Part shown: piece after piece, positions 15,154 through 23,453 of the stretch
Numbering within the stretch: position 1 is the first letter of the stretch
How the letters are laid out: every line of letters starts with the position of its first letter
NCBI GenBank assembly: GCA_040081395.1
Contig: JBEBGN010000002.1
Span: 1 to 64,000, forward strand
Origin: UBA2982 sp040081395
GTDB lineage: Bacteria; Gemmatimonadota; Gemmatimonadetes; Longimicrobiales; Gaopeijiaceae
Length of the DNA: 64,000 bases
Reading direction: 5' to 3'
The notes under the pieces: generated by a model
What the model was told of the DNA's origin: nothing
The model's database searches: none
Seen by the model: the letters and a program-made list of their open reading frames with translations, nothing else
Translations under genes and position numbers: made by a program

Positions 15154-16064
15154 AACGTCGAGCTCGTGGGACGCAGTAAAGTGCGGGAGCGCCGCCTGGT
15201 TAGTCCTCCGCTCACCAGGGTGCGCTCGATGTCATACCGACGGGCCCTGACCACTTCGATACCCGCCGCGACGCATTCGCGGCGGGCGCCGAACTCCAGC
15301 ACATCGATGACGCGGGCGAAGTGCGGCTGAAGGACCAAGTCGGCTTCCCTCAGGCGCCGGTAGGCATGGCCGTGATGACAGATTTCCACGGCACGCAGTA
15401 CTGCCTGTAACCCGTTGGTAATGGGTCCGGCGCCGGACACCTGACCGGGGTCGACCGCGATCACGACTGGCCAGCCCATGGATCGAGCCAGGTCCACCGG
15501 TGCGATGTCCGCGTAGGTGCCGTCCACCAACACGCGGTCACCCTCGACGGCTGGTGGCAATATGCCTGCCAGAGCCGAGCTCGCGTACACCGCGGCGGCA
15601 GCGGGCCCCGAGCTGAACGGGATGCGGGCCCCGGAGCCTAGGTCCGTGGCGCATACGATGACCGGAATCCGACCTTCCTCGAGTTGCTTGGACCCGAGGA
15701 GCTCCGTCAGGAACGCTCGACCAGCTTCCGCCATCTCGCTGGGAGCTCCCCAGCCGGTGACCATGTTCCAGGCGGTGTGGGCGTAGTCCAGCACCTGCCG
15801 AATGGCGGGCGGCCGCTCCTGGGACGATGGTTGGCGCGGATTCGGATGCGGGAACCCGCCCAGATCCGCCGATAGAAGTGCCTCGTACCAGTCCTCCCGC
15901 AGAGCGTACGTGGCGGCAACGACCGCCCCCATGGACACGCCGACCAGACCGGCGGGCGCGAGGCCCATGTGCTGAAGTGACCGGAGCACTCCGAGGTGTG
16001 CGTACCCCCGTGCTCCCCCTCCTGCCAGGACCAGTGCGAACGGACGGGTACGATGCCTGCGCAT
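15117..16064 (-). CDS. Patatin-like phospholipase
   Basis: The 315-residue protein has the patatin core: the oxyanion 'LAGGGARGYAHLGVL' (residues 13-27), the nucleophile 'GVSMG' (S44), and the catalytic Asp in 'VDGTYADIAPV' (D181), where DGT replaces the usual DGG or DGA. It is a soluble serine acyl hydrolase of the RssA/YchK type without a signal peptide. The gene follows an ICMT-like methyltransferase gene by 9 bases and both lie downstream of a 38-bp regulatory element at 17062. A membrane-lipid turnover role is inferred. Confidence 0.85.
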   Translation of the reverse strand: MRRHRTRPFALVLAGGGARGYAHLGVLRSLQHMGLAPAGLVGVSMGAVVAATYALREDWYEALLSADLGGFPHPNPRQPSSQERPPAIRQVLDYAHTAWNMVTGWGAPSEMAEAGRAFLTELLGSKQLEEGRIPVIVCATDLGSGARIPFSSGPAAAAVYASSALAGILPPAVEGDRVLVDGTYADIAPVDLARSMGWPVVIAVDPGQVSGAGPITNGLQAVLRAVEICHHGHAYRRLREADLVLQPHFARVIDVLEFGARRECVAAGIEVVRARRYDIERTLVSGGLTRRRSRTLLRPTSSTFHTVGDDRASRS

Positions 16065-16073
16065 GGCCGGACC

Positions 16074-16835
16074 CTAGAGAGGGGGCCGTCCCCGCACCCG
16101 GCCGTCGACCGGCGCCGAGCGGATGGCGCCGCCGAGGACCTTGGGCCGGTCCTGCGTCTCCCGGGGAGACGGAATCGCCGGTGAACGGGGCGGCTCGCCC
16201 GGGCGGTCGGCATGCGCTCGCAGGCGAGGAATGAAGCGCGGTACGCGCGCTGCGTACGCGCGGTACGTCACGCCGAACACTTCGAGCGCCTCGTGCTGTT
16301 CTAGAATGGAGAGGTGCCGGTACATCAGGACGAGCACAGGCAGCATCGCCAGAGTGAGAATCGTGGGCCACTGGACGAAGAACCCGAACATGATGAGCAC
16401 GAAGCCCACGTACTGTGGGTGACGCACGCGTGCGTAAGGCCCGGTCTCGGCTAGCTTCCCCGCATGCTGCGCGCGATAAAGAACCGGCCAGGCCGCAGCC
16501 AGCAGGAGGAAGCCGCCGCCGATGAGCAACATGCTCGTGAGGTGGAAGGGGCCAAAGTGCGGGTTCCCACGCCAACCGAAGAGCATCTCAAGGAGATGGC
16601 CGGAATCGTGGGCGAACCAATCGATCCTGGGGAAGCGCGTCTGTAGCCATCCCGAGAGCAGAAATATGGTAAGCGGGAACCCATACATCTCGGTGAAGAG
16701 CGCCACGAGGAAGGCACTAAAGGCTCCGAAGGAGCGCCAGTCGCGTCGGGTGGTCGGTCGGAAAAAGCTGAAGGCGAAGAGGATGAAGATCACCGAGTTC
16801 AGAACAACGAGCGTCCAGAGTCCGTACGCTGGCAT
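16074..16835 (-). CDS. Isoprenylcysteine carboxyl methyltransferase-like membrane protein
   Basis: The 253-residue integral membrane protein has about six hydrophobic segments. The ICMT/PEMT signature is 'TGPYARVRHPQYVGFVLIMF' (131-150), followed by a helix pair and 'EVFGVTYRAYAARVPRFIP', which matches the C-terminal 'FG..Y..Y...VPRFIP' pattern. These bacterial proteins are SAM-dependent methyltransferases of unknown acceptor. It sits between a DUF2933 gene and the patatin gene in one operon. The last 45 residues are Pro/Arg-rich and probably disordered. Confidence 0.85.
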   Translation of the reverse strand: MPAYGLWTLVVLNSVIFILFAFSFFRPTTRRDWRSFGAFSAFLVALFTEMYGFPLTIFLLSGWLQTRFPRIDWFAHDSGHLLEMLFGWRGNPHFGPFHLTSMLLIGGGFLLLAAAWPVLYRAQHAGKLAETGPYARVRHPQYVGFVLIMFGFFVQWPTILTLAMLPVLVLMYRHLSILEQHEALEVFGVTYRAYAARVPRFIPRLRAHADRPGEPPRSPAIPSPRETQDRPKVLGGAIRSAPVDGRVRGRPPL

Positions 16836-16863
16836 GCTGCCCTCCTTGCCCTGAAGTCACGAC

Positions 16864-17016
16864 CTAATGACTACCGCCTTCGAGACGGTCACGATCGCCC
16901 GAACCTCCACCCTGTCTACCGTGGTCCCGGTGTCCCCCATGTCCGTGCCCCATATGCATCCCGACGCACACGAGGACCACGAGGAGCCATGTCCAGTTCG
17001 CTTGAAGCCATTCCAT
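16864..17016 (-). CDS. Small DUF2933-like membrane protein
   Basis: A 50-residue frame from ATG 17016 has one hydrophobic helix ('WTWLLVVLVCVGMHMG') followed by a His/Gly-rich tail ('HGHGGHRDHG'). It is clearly related to the protein at 27059-27259, which begins 'MGWLTENWFSAV' and has the same His/Gly tail, so it is probably a genuine gene. DUF2933 proteins are small single-pass proteins near copper ATPases. The His tail could bind metal. It is the first gene after the 38-bp element at 17062. Confidence 0.7.
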   Translation of the reverse strand: MEWLQANWTWLLVVLVCVGMHMGHGHGGHRDHGRQGGGSGDRDRLEGGSH

Positions 17017-17061
17017 TTGCGCCTCCTGGTCAGCCATCCTCCTAAATCTGAACGGGGGCGG

Positions 17062-17099
17062 CTGAAGCCGTCGTGAAATGGGTGTGAAGATGCCTTCAC
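17062..17099 (-). promoter_or_regulatory. 38-bp OmpR-type direct-repeat element, copy 1
   Basis: Read on the minus strand, the boxes are GTGAA, TTCAC, TTCAC, TTCAG at 11-bp pitch with 6-bp spacers. The element ends 46 bases before the start of the DUF2933 gene at 17016 and reads toward it. Copy 4 lies 440 bases away on the other strand, so both divergent operons in this region have one. Confidence 0.7.
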
Positions 17100-17538
17100 G
17101 TGTCTCTACGGCCTGGACGAGAGTGCCACGGCCAGGTCGCGGTGCTGCTTTGCTTCACCGAGGACCGAGACGCGCGCCAGGATCTCCTGAACCGTGATCT
17201 TACCCGCTACATACCAAACACGAGCTAGCGCGGCCGGGACGTCCACCTCCACTCGATGATGCGCTTGTAGGCCAGCACGGAGTTGCGAATTGTGTTCGCG
17301 CAGGGGCGGCCCACTCCGCCACCGCGAGGTTCGCGCACATCGGCCGTTCCGAACGTGATGGTCACAGCCCACCAGGGTTATTCACCGAGGACCCCTGCGC
17401 TCCATCGCGGACACGACCATCGCAAACATCACCTCGTTCGAGACCGGGGAGGGGAGAATCCACCGGGTTGGCGCGTGAGTGCGGGGGCGCAGCTGACACG
17501 GTAACCGCGGGAAGGATGCGTTGTCAGGGACTCGGCCA
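17100..17538. other. Intergenic DNA without a convincing gene
   Basis: These 439 bases lie between the two divergent regulatory elements. The best frame is on the minus strand (17106-17372, 88 codons) and reads 'VDVPAALARVWYVAGKITV' near its end. It has no start context, no recognised family and no homologue elsewhere in the window. It could be a relic. No RNA structure or terminator could be claimed. Confidence 0.4.
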
Positions 17539-17576
17539 GTGAAGGCTTCTTCATGCGCGACTCACCGTCCCTTCAC
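17539..17576 (+). promoter_or_regulatory. 38-bp OmpR-type direct-repeat element, copy 4
   Basis: The plus strand boxes are GTGAA, TTCAT, CTCAC, TTCAC at 11-bp pitch. The element ends 85 bases before ATG 17661 and heads the longest co-directional gene run in the island (17661-27886). The first two boxes and their spacer form a near-palindrome almost identical to that of copies 1 and 2 (GGCTTC against GGCATC). Confidence 0.7.
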
Positions 17577-17660
17577 GCCACCAGCCGCAGTTTCGGGTGC
17601 AGCGATTACCAACCCCACGGGGCGTCGCCCGCACTAACCCGAGCCACATGGAGAAGGGGA

Positions 17661-18392
17661 ATGGTCTCGGACGACTATGTTTGGCTCATTTGGTCGAGCG
17701 CCTTCCTGGTTCCCTGGGGTCTACTCTATTGGCGGTTTCCGAGGCACCGCCGACCGATGGTGTGGGCGAGCCTTCTTACGGCGCCGTTGGGGCTCACGGA
17801 GCCGCTGTTCGTGCCGGAGTACTGGAGCCCTCCCAGCCTGTTCGAGCTGAACCGGCTCACCGGGTTCGACATCGAGAGCGTGATCTTCTGCTTCGGGGTC
17901 GGAGGCGTGGGGGTCGTATTGTACGACGTCCTGACCCGCCGCCGTACCGTCCCCCTGCACGGAGCGGAGAGGCAGCACACGCGCCACCGCCTCCACTTGT
18001 GGGCTGTAGTCGCTCCGTTCGTACTGTTCACTCCCCTCTACTTTCTTCCGTGGAACCCGATCTTCGCGGGCATCGCGACTATGGCCGTTGGCGCGGTGGC
18101 GGCAAGCCTCTGTCGACAGGACTTGACGAGGAAAGCGCTGGTGGGCGGGTGCATCTTCTTGATCTTCTACCTCGTCTTCTTGGGCGGTCTTGAGTTTGCG
18201 GTTCCGGGATACATTGCGCGTGTGTGGAACCTGGAGGCTCTCTCCGGTCTCCGGATCGCGGTGTTCCCGGTCGAGGAGCTGCTCTTCGCGTTCGCATTCG
18301 GTGCCTACTGGAGCGGCGTGTACGAGCATCTCACCTGGCACCGGACCGAGGCAGCGGGAGGTCAGGTTTTTCTGGCTGGAGCGTCGCGATGA
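17661..18392 (+). CDS. Lycopene-cyclase-domain-like membrane protein
   Basis: The 243-residue integral membrane protein has about seven hydrophobic segments. It appears to have two related halves, each with an acidic pair and an aromatic run: 'DIESVIFCFGVGGVGVVLYD' and 'FPVEELLFAFAFGAYWSGVY'. This resembles the tandem CarR/CrtYcd lycopene cyclase domain ('PxEExLFF...Y'). No other carotenoid gene is visible, so a different substrate is possible. ATG 17661 is preferred over upstream starts, which would add a soluble stretch. The stop overlaps the next gene by ATGA. Confidence 0.55.
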   Translation: MVSDDYVWLIWSSAFLVPWGLLYWRFPRHRRPMVWASLLTAPLGLTEPLFVPEYWSPPSLFELNRLTGFDIESVIFCFGVGGVGVVLYDVLTRRRTVPLHGAERQHTRHRLHLWAVVAPFVLFTPLYFLPWNPIFAGIATMAVGAVAASLCRQDLTRKALVGGCIFLIFYLVFLGGLEFAVPGYIARVWNLEALSGLRIAVFPVEELLFAFAFGAYWSGVYEHLTWHRTEAAGGQVFLAGASR

Positions 18393-19792
18393 GCGACGTG
18401 CCGACCCAGGGCGCCTCGGTGCAGTTCCTCGGCGCAGCCGGAACTGTGACCGGATCCATGCACCTCGTGCGGGCCGGCGATCGGCGTGTCCTACTCGATA
18501 GCGGGCTGTTCCAGGGGCTCAAGGAGCTTCGCTCGCGGAACCGGACCACGCGCGTGGCGGACCCCGGAGCACTGGATGCGGTCGTGTTGAGCCACGCGCA
18601 CATCGACCACACCGGCTACCTCCCAGCGCTTGTGCGCCAGGGGTTCCTCGGGCCGGTCTATTGTACGTCGGCCACGGCCGAGCTGCTGCGCGTCATGCTT
18701 CCCGACTCCGCCCGCCTTCAGGAGGAGGAGGCCGAGCGCGCCAACCGCCACGGTTACTCGAAACATCGGCCGGCGCTCCCGCTCTACACCGTGCGGGACG
18801 CGGATGCGGCCCTCCGCCTCCTGCGGGAGTGCCCCACGGGCGAGCCGTTCTCGGTCACCGACGGGATCGGTGCGACGTTCCGACGCGCGGGGCACATTCT
18901 CGGCGCCGCGTCGGTGGAGCTGGAACTGTCAGCCGAACGAACCCGGAAACTCGTGTTCTCGGGCGATCTTGGGCGCTGGGGTCGGCCCGTCCTGCACGAT
19001 CCCGAGCTCGTCCCGGAGGCCGACGTCCTCCTTCTCGAGTCTACCTATGGAGACCGCGCGCACGCGACGAACGGCGAGGCTGAGCTGGAGCGCATCGTGA
19101 ACCAGGCCGCCTCGCGCGGTGGCGCGCTCCTGATTCCGGCGTTCGCGGTGGGCCGGGCGCAGGAGCTCATCTGGTGGCTGGACCGGCTCGAGCGGTCGGG
19201 CCGGATCCCATCCCTGCCGCTCTACATCGATAGTCCCATGGCGATCGACGTCACCGACATCTATACCGGTCATCTGGAGGATCTCGATACCGAGCTGCGT
19301 CCCCGGGCGGGTACGGGAGGGCATCTGCTCGGAACGAAGCAGTGCACGCTGGCCAGGACGGCCGCTGAGTCCAAACGGCTCAACGAGATCGAGGGACCCG
19401 TAATCATCATCGCCGCGAGCGGCATGGTGACCGGAGGCCGCATCCTACACCACCTGTCGGTGCGACTCCCGGACCCGCGCACCACCGTTCTGCTGGTGGG
19501 GTTTCAGGCGGATGGAACTCGGGGACGGGCCCTCCGGGAAGGCGCGCGGACGGTCCGGATCTTCGGAAGAGATGTTGCCGTCGGCGCCGCGGTCGAGACT
19601 CTGGACGCGCTGTCGGCTCACGCCGACCGCGAGGAGCTGTTGCGATGGCTCGGTGGCTTCCAGCGGCCGCCGCGCCGAACCTACCTCGTGCACGGTGAGC
19701 CCCCTGCGGCGGCCAGCCTCGCAGAGGCGATCCGCGCTCGGTTCGGCTGGACCGTCGCGGTCGCGCAGGATCGCGAGACCGTGGAGGTTTGA
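18389..19792 (+). CDS. Beta-CASP metallo-beta-lactamase-fold hydrolase (RNase-like)
   Basis: The 467-residue protein is a full MBL/beta-CASP enzyme. Zinc motif 'SHAHIDHTG' has H69, H71, D73 and H74. The region 'IFSGDLGRWG'-type motif is 'VFSGDLGRWG'. Then come 'LLLESTYGDR', the beta-CASP part 'YIDSPMAIDVTDIY', 'IIIAASGMVTGGRILHHL' and the final 'LSAHADREELLRWL' (motif C). It matches the bacterial CPSF/Ysh1-like RNase group (COG1236). Likely role: RNA processing or decay. It is coupled by ATGA to the upstream membrane protein gene and followed after 4 bases by the next gene. Confidence 0.92.
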   Translation: MSDVPTQGASVQFLGAAGTVTGSMHLVRAGDRRVLLDSGLFQGLKELRSRNRTTRVADPGALDAVVLSHAHIDHTGYLPALVRQGFLGPVYCTSATAELLRVMLPDSARLQEEEAERANRHGYSKHRPALPLYTVRDADAALRLLRECPTGEPFSVTDGIGATFRRAGHILGAASVELELSAERTRKLVFSGDLGRWGRPVLHDPELVPEADVLLLESTYGDRAHATNGEAELERIVNQAASRGGALLIPAFAVGRAQELIWWLDRLERSGRIPSLPLYIDSPMAIDVTDIYTGHLEDLDTELRPRAGTGGHLLGTKQCTLARTAAESKRLNEIEGPVIIIAASGMVTGGRILHHLSVRLPDPRTTVLLVGFQADGTRGRALREGARTVRIFGRDVAVGAAVETLDALSAHADREELLRWLGGFQRPPRRTYLVHGEPPAAASLAEAIRARFGWTVAVAQDRETVEV

Positions 19793-19796
19793 GCGT

Positions 19797-20438
19797 ATGG
19801 ACAATGCCGTCGCGCTGGTGCAGGCCTACCTGCGGGTCAACGGGTACTTCACCGTGGCCGAATACCCCGTGGTGGAGATGACTCGCGGCGGTGAGTACCG
19901 GACCGCCACCGACCTCGACATCCTCGCGTTCCGCTTCCCTCGCGCCGGGCGGCTTACCCTGCGGCGGGGCCGCGGGAAGTCCCCTGAGCGGGTCGAGACA
20001 GCGCCGGACCCGGCGCTCGGCGCATCGGCTGAGCACGCCGACATGATCGTGGGTGAGGTGAAGGAGGGCCGCGCCGTGCTGAACGAGGCGGCGAGCGACC
20101 CCGGGGTGCTGCGCGCGTCGCTCGTGCGTTTCGGCTGCTGCCCTCCCGAGGAAGCGGCGTCGCTCGTCGAGACACTGCTCCGCGAGGGTCGCGCGGTCCT
20201 CCCCGTCGGTCACCAGATCCGAATGGTGGCATTCGGCTCTACGGCAGGCAGTGGGGGCAGGTACCACACGATCACGCTTGGGCACGCGGTCCGGTTCCTC
20301 CAGGCGTATCTGCGCGAGCATTGGGAAGTCTTGCACCTCTCGGATCAAAAGGATCCTGCGTTCGGCTTCCTGATGATGTTGGAGAAGGCGCTCCCGCGAT
20401 CAGGCAGTAAGGCGGGTGGAGGCCCTCGTGCACGCTGA
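19797..20438 (+). CDS. Hypothetical protein, possible PD-(D/E)XK nuclease-like fold
   Basis: The 213-residue protein has an N-terminal helix 'VALVQAYLRVNGYFTVAEYP', then 'TATDLDILAFRFP' (D41) and, after a loop, 'ADMIVGEVKEGRA' (E87, K89). The D...ExK order with beta strands is that of PD-(D/E)XK nucleases and Holliday-junction-resolvase-like domains. The C-terminal part has no recognisable motif. It is placed between the beta-CASP gene (4-base gap) and the phosphorylase gene (23-base overlap), so it is cotranscribed with them. Nuclease activity is inferred from the motif only. Confidence 0.55.
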   Translation: MDNAVALVQAYLRVNGYFTVAEYPVVEMTRGGEYRTATDLDILAFRFPRAGRLTLRRGRGKSPERVETAPDPALGASAEHADMIVGEVKEGRAVLNEAASDPGVLRASLVRFGCCPPEEAASLVETLLREGRAVLPVGHQIRMVAFGSTAGSGGRYHTITLGHAVRFLQAYLREHWEVLHLSDQKDPAFGFLMMLEKALPRSGSKAGGGPRAR

Positions 20439-21939
20439 GACGAATGTGCTGCGACTCCGGCGCCTCGGGATCGACACGTACCAGGAGCCGGTCATCTACA
20501 TGTCCAGCGACTGTAGTGTCTGCCGGTCGGAGGGGTGGAGCGCGCAGGCCCGGGTGCAGGTGACTCGGGGCGAACGTATCATCGTCGCCACCCTGAACGT
20601 AGTAACCGGGGCTCTGCTGGAGCCGGACGAGGCGAGCCTCTCTGACGTCGCCTGGGCTCTGCTCGCTGCGCAACCGGGCGACTTGGTCACGCTCTCGCAT
20701 CCGAAGCCGCTGGAGTCTTTGAGTCACGTTCGCGCGAAGGCATACGGACGGCGCCTCGGCGATGCGGAGATTCGAGCGGTCGTCGAGGACGTTGCATCGG
20801 GCCGCTACTCTGCGATCGAGCTCGCCGCGTTCGTGACCGCCTGCGCGGGCGGCCGGTTGGACCTGGAGGAGACGGTCTCGCTCACGCGTGCGATGGTCGA
20901 CGTCGGGGAGCGACTGGAGTGGGGCCGTGCGACGGTGCTCGATAAGCACTCGGTTGGCGGGCTACCCGGCAATCGCACCACCATGCTGGTCGTACCGATC
21001 GTGACGTCCCTCGGTCATCTCATGCCCAAGACGTCGTCCCGGGCGATCACGTCACCGGCAGGCACGGCGGATGCGATGGAGACGGTCGCTCCGGTGACGC
21101 TCGACGTCCTGGCGATCCGGCGCGTCGTCGAGCGCGAAGGTGGCTGCATCGTCTGGGGAGGTGCGGTGAGGCTGAGCCCGGCCGACGACGTCATCATCAA
21201 GGTCGAGCGGCCCTTGGATCTAGACAGCGAGGGACAGTTGGTCGCCTCCGTGCTGTCCAAGAAGGTGGCGGCGGGATCGACGCACGTCGTGATCGACATG
21301 CCGGTGGGTCCCACGGCCAAGGTGCGGAGCGTGGAGGCTGCACGGTCGTTGGGGGACCAACTGCGCGCCGTAGGTGCTGAGGTCGGCCTGCACGTCCGTG
21401 TCGTCGAGAGCGACGGATCGCAGCCGGTGGGGCGGGGGATCGGTCCGGCGCTCGAGGCGAGAGACGTCCTCTCCGTGCTTCGGAACGAGCCGAACGCTCC
21501 GGGCGATCTGCGCCAGCGAGCGCTCACGCTGGCCGGACACGTGCTGGAGCTCGCGGGTGCGGCCAACGCGGCGACCGGGCTCGCCGCGGCGCGTGAAGCG
21601 CTCGCCAGTGGAGGGGCGTTGAGGAAATTCCAGGCGATCTGCGAGGCCCAGGGCGGCATGCGCGAGCCCCCGCGAGCGCGGTTCAGTCACGTGGTGGAGG
21701 CCGGGCGCGACGGCCTGGTCGAGAGTATCGACAACCGGCGTCTCGCGCGCGTCGCGAAGCTCGCTGGCGCACCCCGGGCTCCGGCGGCCGGTGCCGAGCT
21801 CCACACGCCGCTGGGTGCCGAGCTGCTCCGCGGACAGCCCGTCTTCACCCTCCACGCGGAGTCCCCTGGTGAGTTGGCGTACGCCTTGGCGTACACAGTG
21901 GCGAACCCGGACATCATTTCGCTGGAGGGACCCTCATGA
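20416..21939 (+). CDS. AMP phosphorylase / thymidine phosphorylase-like enzyme
   Basis: The 507-residue protein has the archaeal-type AMP phosphorylase layout, with an N-terminal domain of about 90 residues absent from short thymidine phosphorylases. Motifs: 'LDKHSVGGLPGNRTTMLVVP' (phosphate and substrate binding), 'TSSRAITSPAGTADAME' and 'LSPADDVIIKVERPLDLDSE'. Such enzymes convert AMP (or other NMPs) plus phosphate to ribose-1,5-bisphosphate and the free base. Bacterial members are often annotated putative thymidine phosphorylase and lie next to a PRPP synthetase, as here. The start is GTG 20416, overlapping the previous gene; GTG 20428 is an alternative. The substrate cannot be settled from sequence. 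Confidence 0.85.
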   Translation: MEALVHAETNVLRLRRLGIDTYQEPVIYMSSDCSVCRSEGWSAQARVQVTRGERIIVATLNVVTGALLEPDEASLSDVAWALLAAQPGDLVTLSHPKPLESLSHVRAKAYGRRLGDAEIRAVVEDVASGRYSAIELAAFVTACAGGRLDLEETVSLTRAMVDVGERLEWGRATVLDKHSVGGLPGNRTTMLVVPIVTSLGHLMPKTSSRAITSPAGTADAMETVAPVTLDVLAIRRVVEREGGCIVWGGAVRLSPADDVIIKVERPLDLDSEGQLVASVLSKKVAAGSTHVVIDMPVGPTAKVRSVEAARSLGDQLRAVGAEVGLHVRVVESDGSQPVGRGIGPALEARDVLSVLRNEPNAPGDLRQRALTLAGHVLELAGAANAATGLAAAREALASGGALRKFQAICEAQGGMREPPRARFSHVVEAGRDGLVESIDNRRLARVAKLAGAPRAPAAGAELHTPLGAELLRGQPVFTLHAESPGELAYALAYTVANPDIISLEGPS

Positions 21940-22871
21940 GGGAGCCTCTACTGCTCGCGCTGCCGGGAAACGAACGCTTCGTGGCGGGTTTGGCTGCCGA
22001 GCTTCCGGGGGAGATCGGACGGTTGACCGTCCGCCACTTCCCGGACGGCGAGACGTATGTCCGCGTCGATACGCCGGTCGAAGGCCGCGACGTGATCCTG
22101 ATCTGCACGTTGCATCGGCCCGATGACAAGATCCTGGCACTCCTCTTCGTCGCGGCAGCGACCGCGGAGCTAGGGGCCACCCGCATGGGGCTGGTCACCC
22201 CCTACCTGGCCTATATGCGCCAGGATCGTCGCTTCCAGGAGGGCGAAGGGGTTACGTCGACGTACTTCGCAGGCCTCCTGTCGAGAGCGGTGGATTGGGT
22301 CGTGACGGTCGATCCGCACCTGCACCGGCGCGGTGCGCTCTCGGACATCTACTCAGTTCCGACGAGCGTCATACACGCGGCTCCTGCCGTGGCTGAGTGG
22401 ATCCGGGCGAATGTGGAGCGCCCCCTTCTCGTAGGCCCCGACGCCGAGAGCGAGCAGTGGGTGCGAGCCGTCGCGGAAGCCGCTGCCATGCCTCACGTGG
22501 TCCTGGAGAAGGTCAGGCGTGGAGATTATGACGTCGAGGTCTCGGTACCGAACGTCGAGGAGTGGCGCGCCCACACGCCCGTGCTCGTCGACGACATCAT
22601 CTCCACTGCCCGCACCATGATCGAGACGGTGGGCCATCTCACGCGCGCCGGGCTCGCGTCCCCGGTATGTGTAGGTGTGCACGCGGTCTTTGCGAAAGGA
22701 GCGCTGGAGGCTCTGCTCGCGGCGGGCGCCGGCAAGGTCGTCACGACCAACACGATCGCGCACGCGACGAACGCCATCGACATCACGGGTCTCGTGGTGG
22801 ACAGCGTGCGCACGATGCGAGAGCAGGCTCCCACGCGAGCGATTCGCGTGGCGGCAGGGCCGGTACCATGA
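21936..22871 (+). CDS. prs: Ribose-phosphate pyrophosphokinase-like protein
   Basis: The 311-residue protein resembles PRPP synthetase: 'LPGNERFVAGLAAELPGEIG', 'RHFPDGETYVRVDTPVEGRD', 'LVTPYLAYMRQDRRF', 'VVTVDPHLHRRGALSDIY' and the PRPP loop 'VLVDDIISTARTMIETV' (from about residue 216). It uses ribose-5-phosphate and ATP to make PRPP. The usual first motif is altered ('LALPGN') and the protein is slightly divergent from housekeeping Prs. It is coupled by ATGA on both sides. Together with the phosphorylase it would link AMP breakdown to PRPP. Confidence 0.9.
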   Translation: MREPLLLALPGNERFVAGLAAELPGEIGRLTVRHFPDGETYVRVDTPVEGRDVILICTLHRPDDKILALLFVAAATAELGATRMGLVTPYLAYMRQDRRFQEGEGVTSTYFAGLLSRAVDWVVTVDPHLHRRGALSDIYSVPTSVIHAAPAVAEWIRANVERPLLVGPDAESEQWVRAVAEAAAMPHVVLEKVRRGDYDVEVSVPNVEEWRAHTPVLVDDIISTARTMIETVGHLTRAGLASPVCVGVHAVFAKGALEALLAAGAGKVVTTNTIAHATNAIDITGLVVDSVRTMREQAPTRAIRVAAGPVP

Positions 22872-23386
22872 CTCGGGCAGTCACTCCCATTACCGGTGTG
22901 CGGGACCTGCCTCTTCACTTCGACACCCGCGTCCTGTTGAACGCTCCCCCCGGTCGGATCTTCGCGCATCTCGACGATCACCGGCGGCTGTCGGATCACA
23001 TGACCCGTCGGTCCTGGATGATGGCCGGATCACGGATGGAGATGGACATCGATGCGAACGGGGGACGTGCGGTGGGGTCGACGATCCGGCTGAAGGGTCG
23101 AGTCTTCGGGATCTCGCTCGATCTCCAGGAGGCCGTCATCGAGCGGAGCCCGCCCCTGCGAAAGGTCTGGAGGACGTCAACGCCCCCGAGGCTCCTCGTC
23201 ATCGGGCCCTATCGGATGGGCTTCGAGATCACGCCTCAGGGCGCTGCGTCGCTCGTTACCGTCTTCATCGACTATGCGCTGCCGGATCGCGGGCTAGGGC
23301 GCTGGCTGGGTCGGATCCTGGGACCTTGGTACGCCCGCTGGTGCACGCGTCGCATGGCCAACGACGCCGTGGCGCATTTCCGATGA
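22868..23386 (+). CDS. SRPBCC (START/Bet v1-like) domain protein
   Basis: The 172-residue protein has the helix-grip pattern: 'FDTRVLLNAPPGRIFAHLDD' opening, then strands 'GSTIRLKGRVFGISLDLQEAV', 'VWRTSTPPRLLVIGPYRMGF' and a long C-terminal helix 'ARWCTRRMANDAVAHF'. SRPBCC proteins bind hydrophobic ligands, and this type is common in bacteria without assigned ligand. It overlaps the prs stop by 4 bases. Function in this operon is unknown. Confidence 0.7.
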   Translation: MTRAVTPITGVRDLPLHFDTRVLLNAPPGRIFAHLDDHRRLSDHMTRRSWMMAGSRMEMDIDANGGRAVGSTIRLKGRVFGISLDLQEAVIERSPPLRKVWRTSTPPRLLVIGPYRMGFEITPQGAASLVTVFIDYALPDRGLGRWLGRILGPWYARWCTRRMANDAVAHFR

Positions 23387-23453
23387 GAATCCATGGGCCA
23401 GCATGTGTGCGGTGAGCATACCAACAAACACGCGAAGCGAGCGGAGTGCCTAC

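Noticed and set aside
17106..17372. Minus-strand 88-codon frame between two regulatory elements
   Set aside because: No start context, no family and no paralogue; kept only as unexplained intergenic DNA.
17661..18392. Part of a carotenoid synthesis cluster
   Set aside because: The lycopene-cyclase-like protein has no phytoene synthase or desaturase nearby; the distant AttH/CrtC-like protein at 34880 is only weakly similar and in another operon.
20416..21939. Plain thymidine phosphorylase (DeoA) for nucleoside salvage
   Set aside because: The extra N-terminal domain of about 90 residues, the 507-residue length and the PRPP synthetase neighbour favour the AMP-phosphorylase subgroup, although the substrate is not proven.
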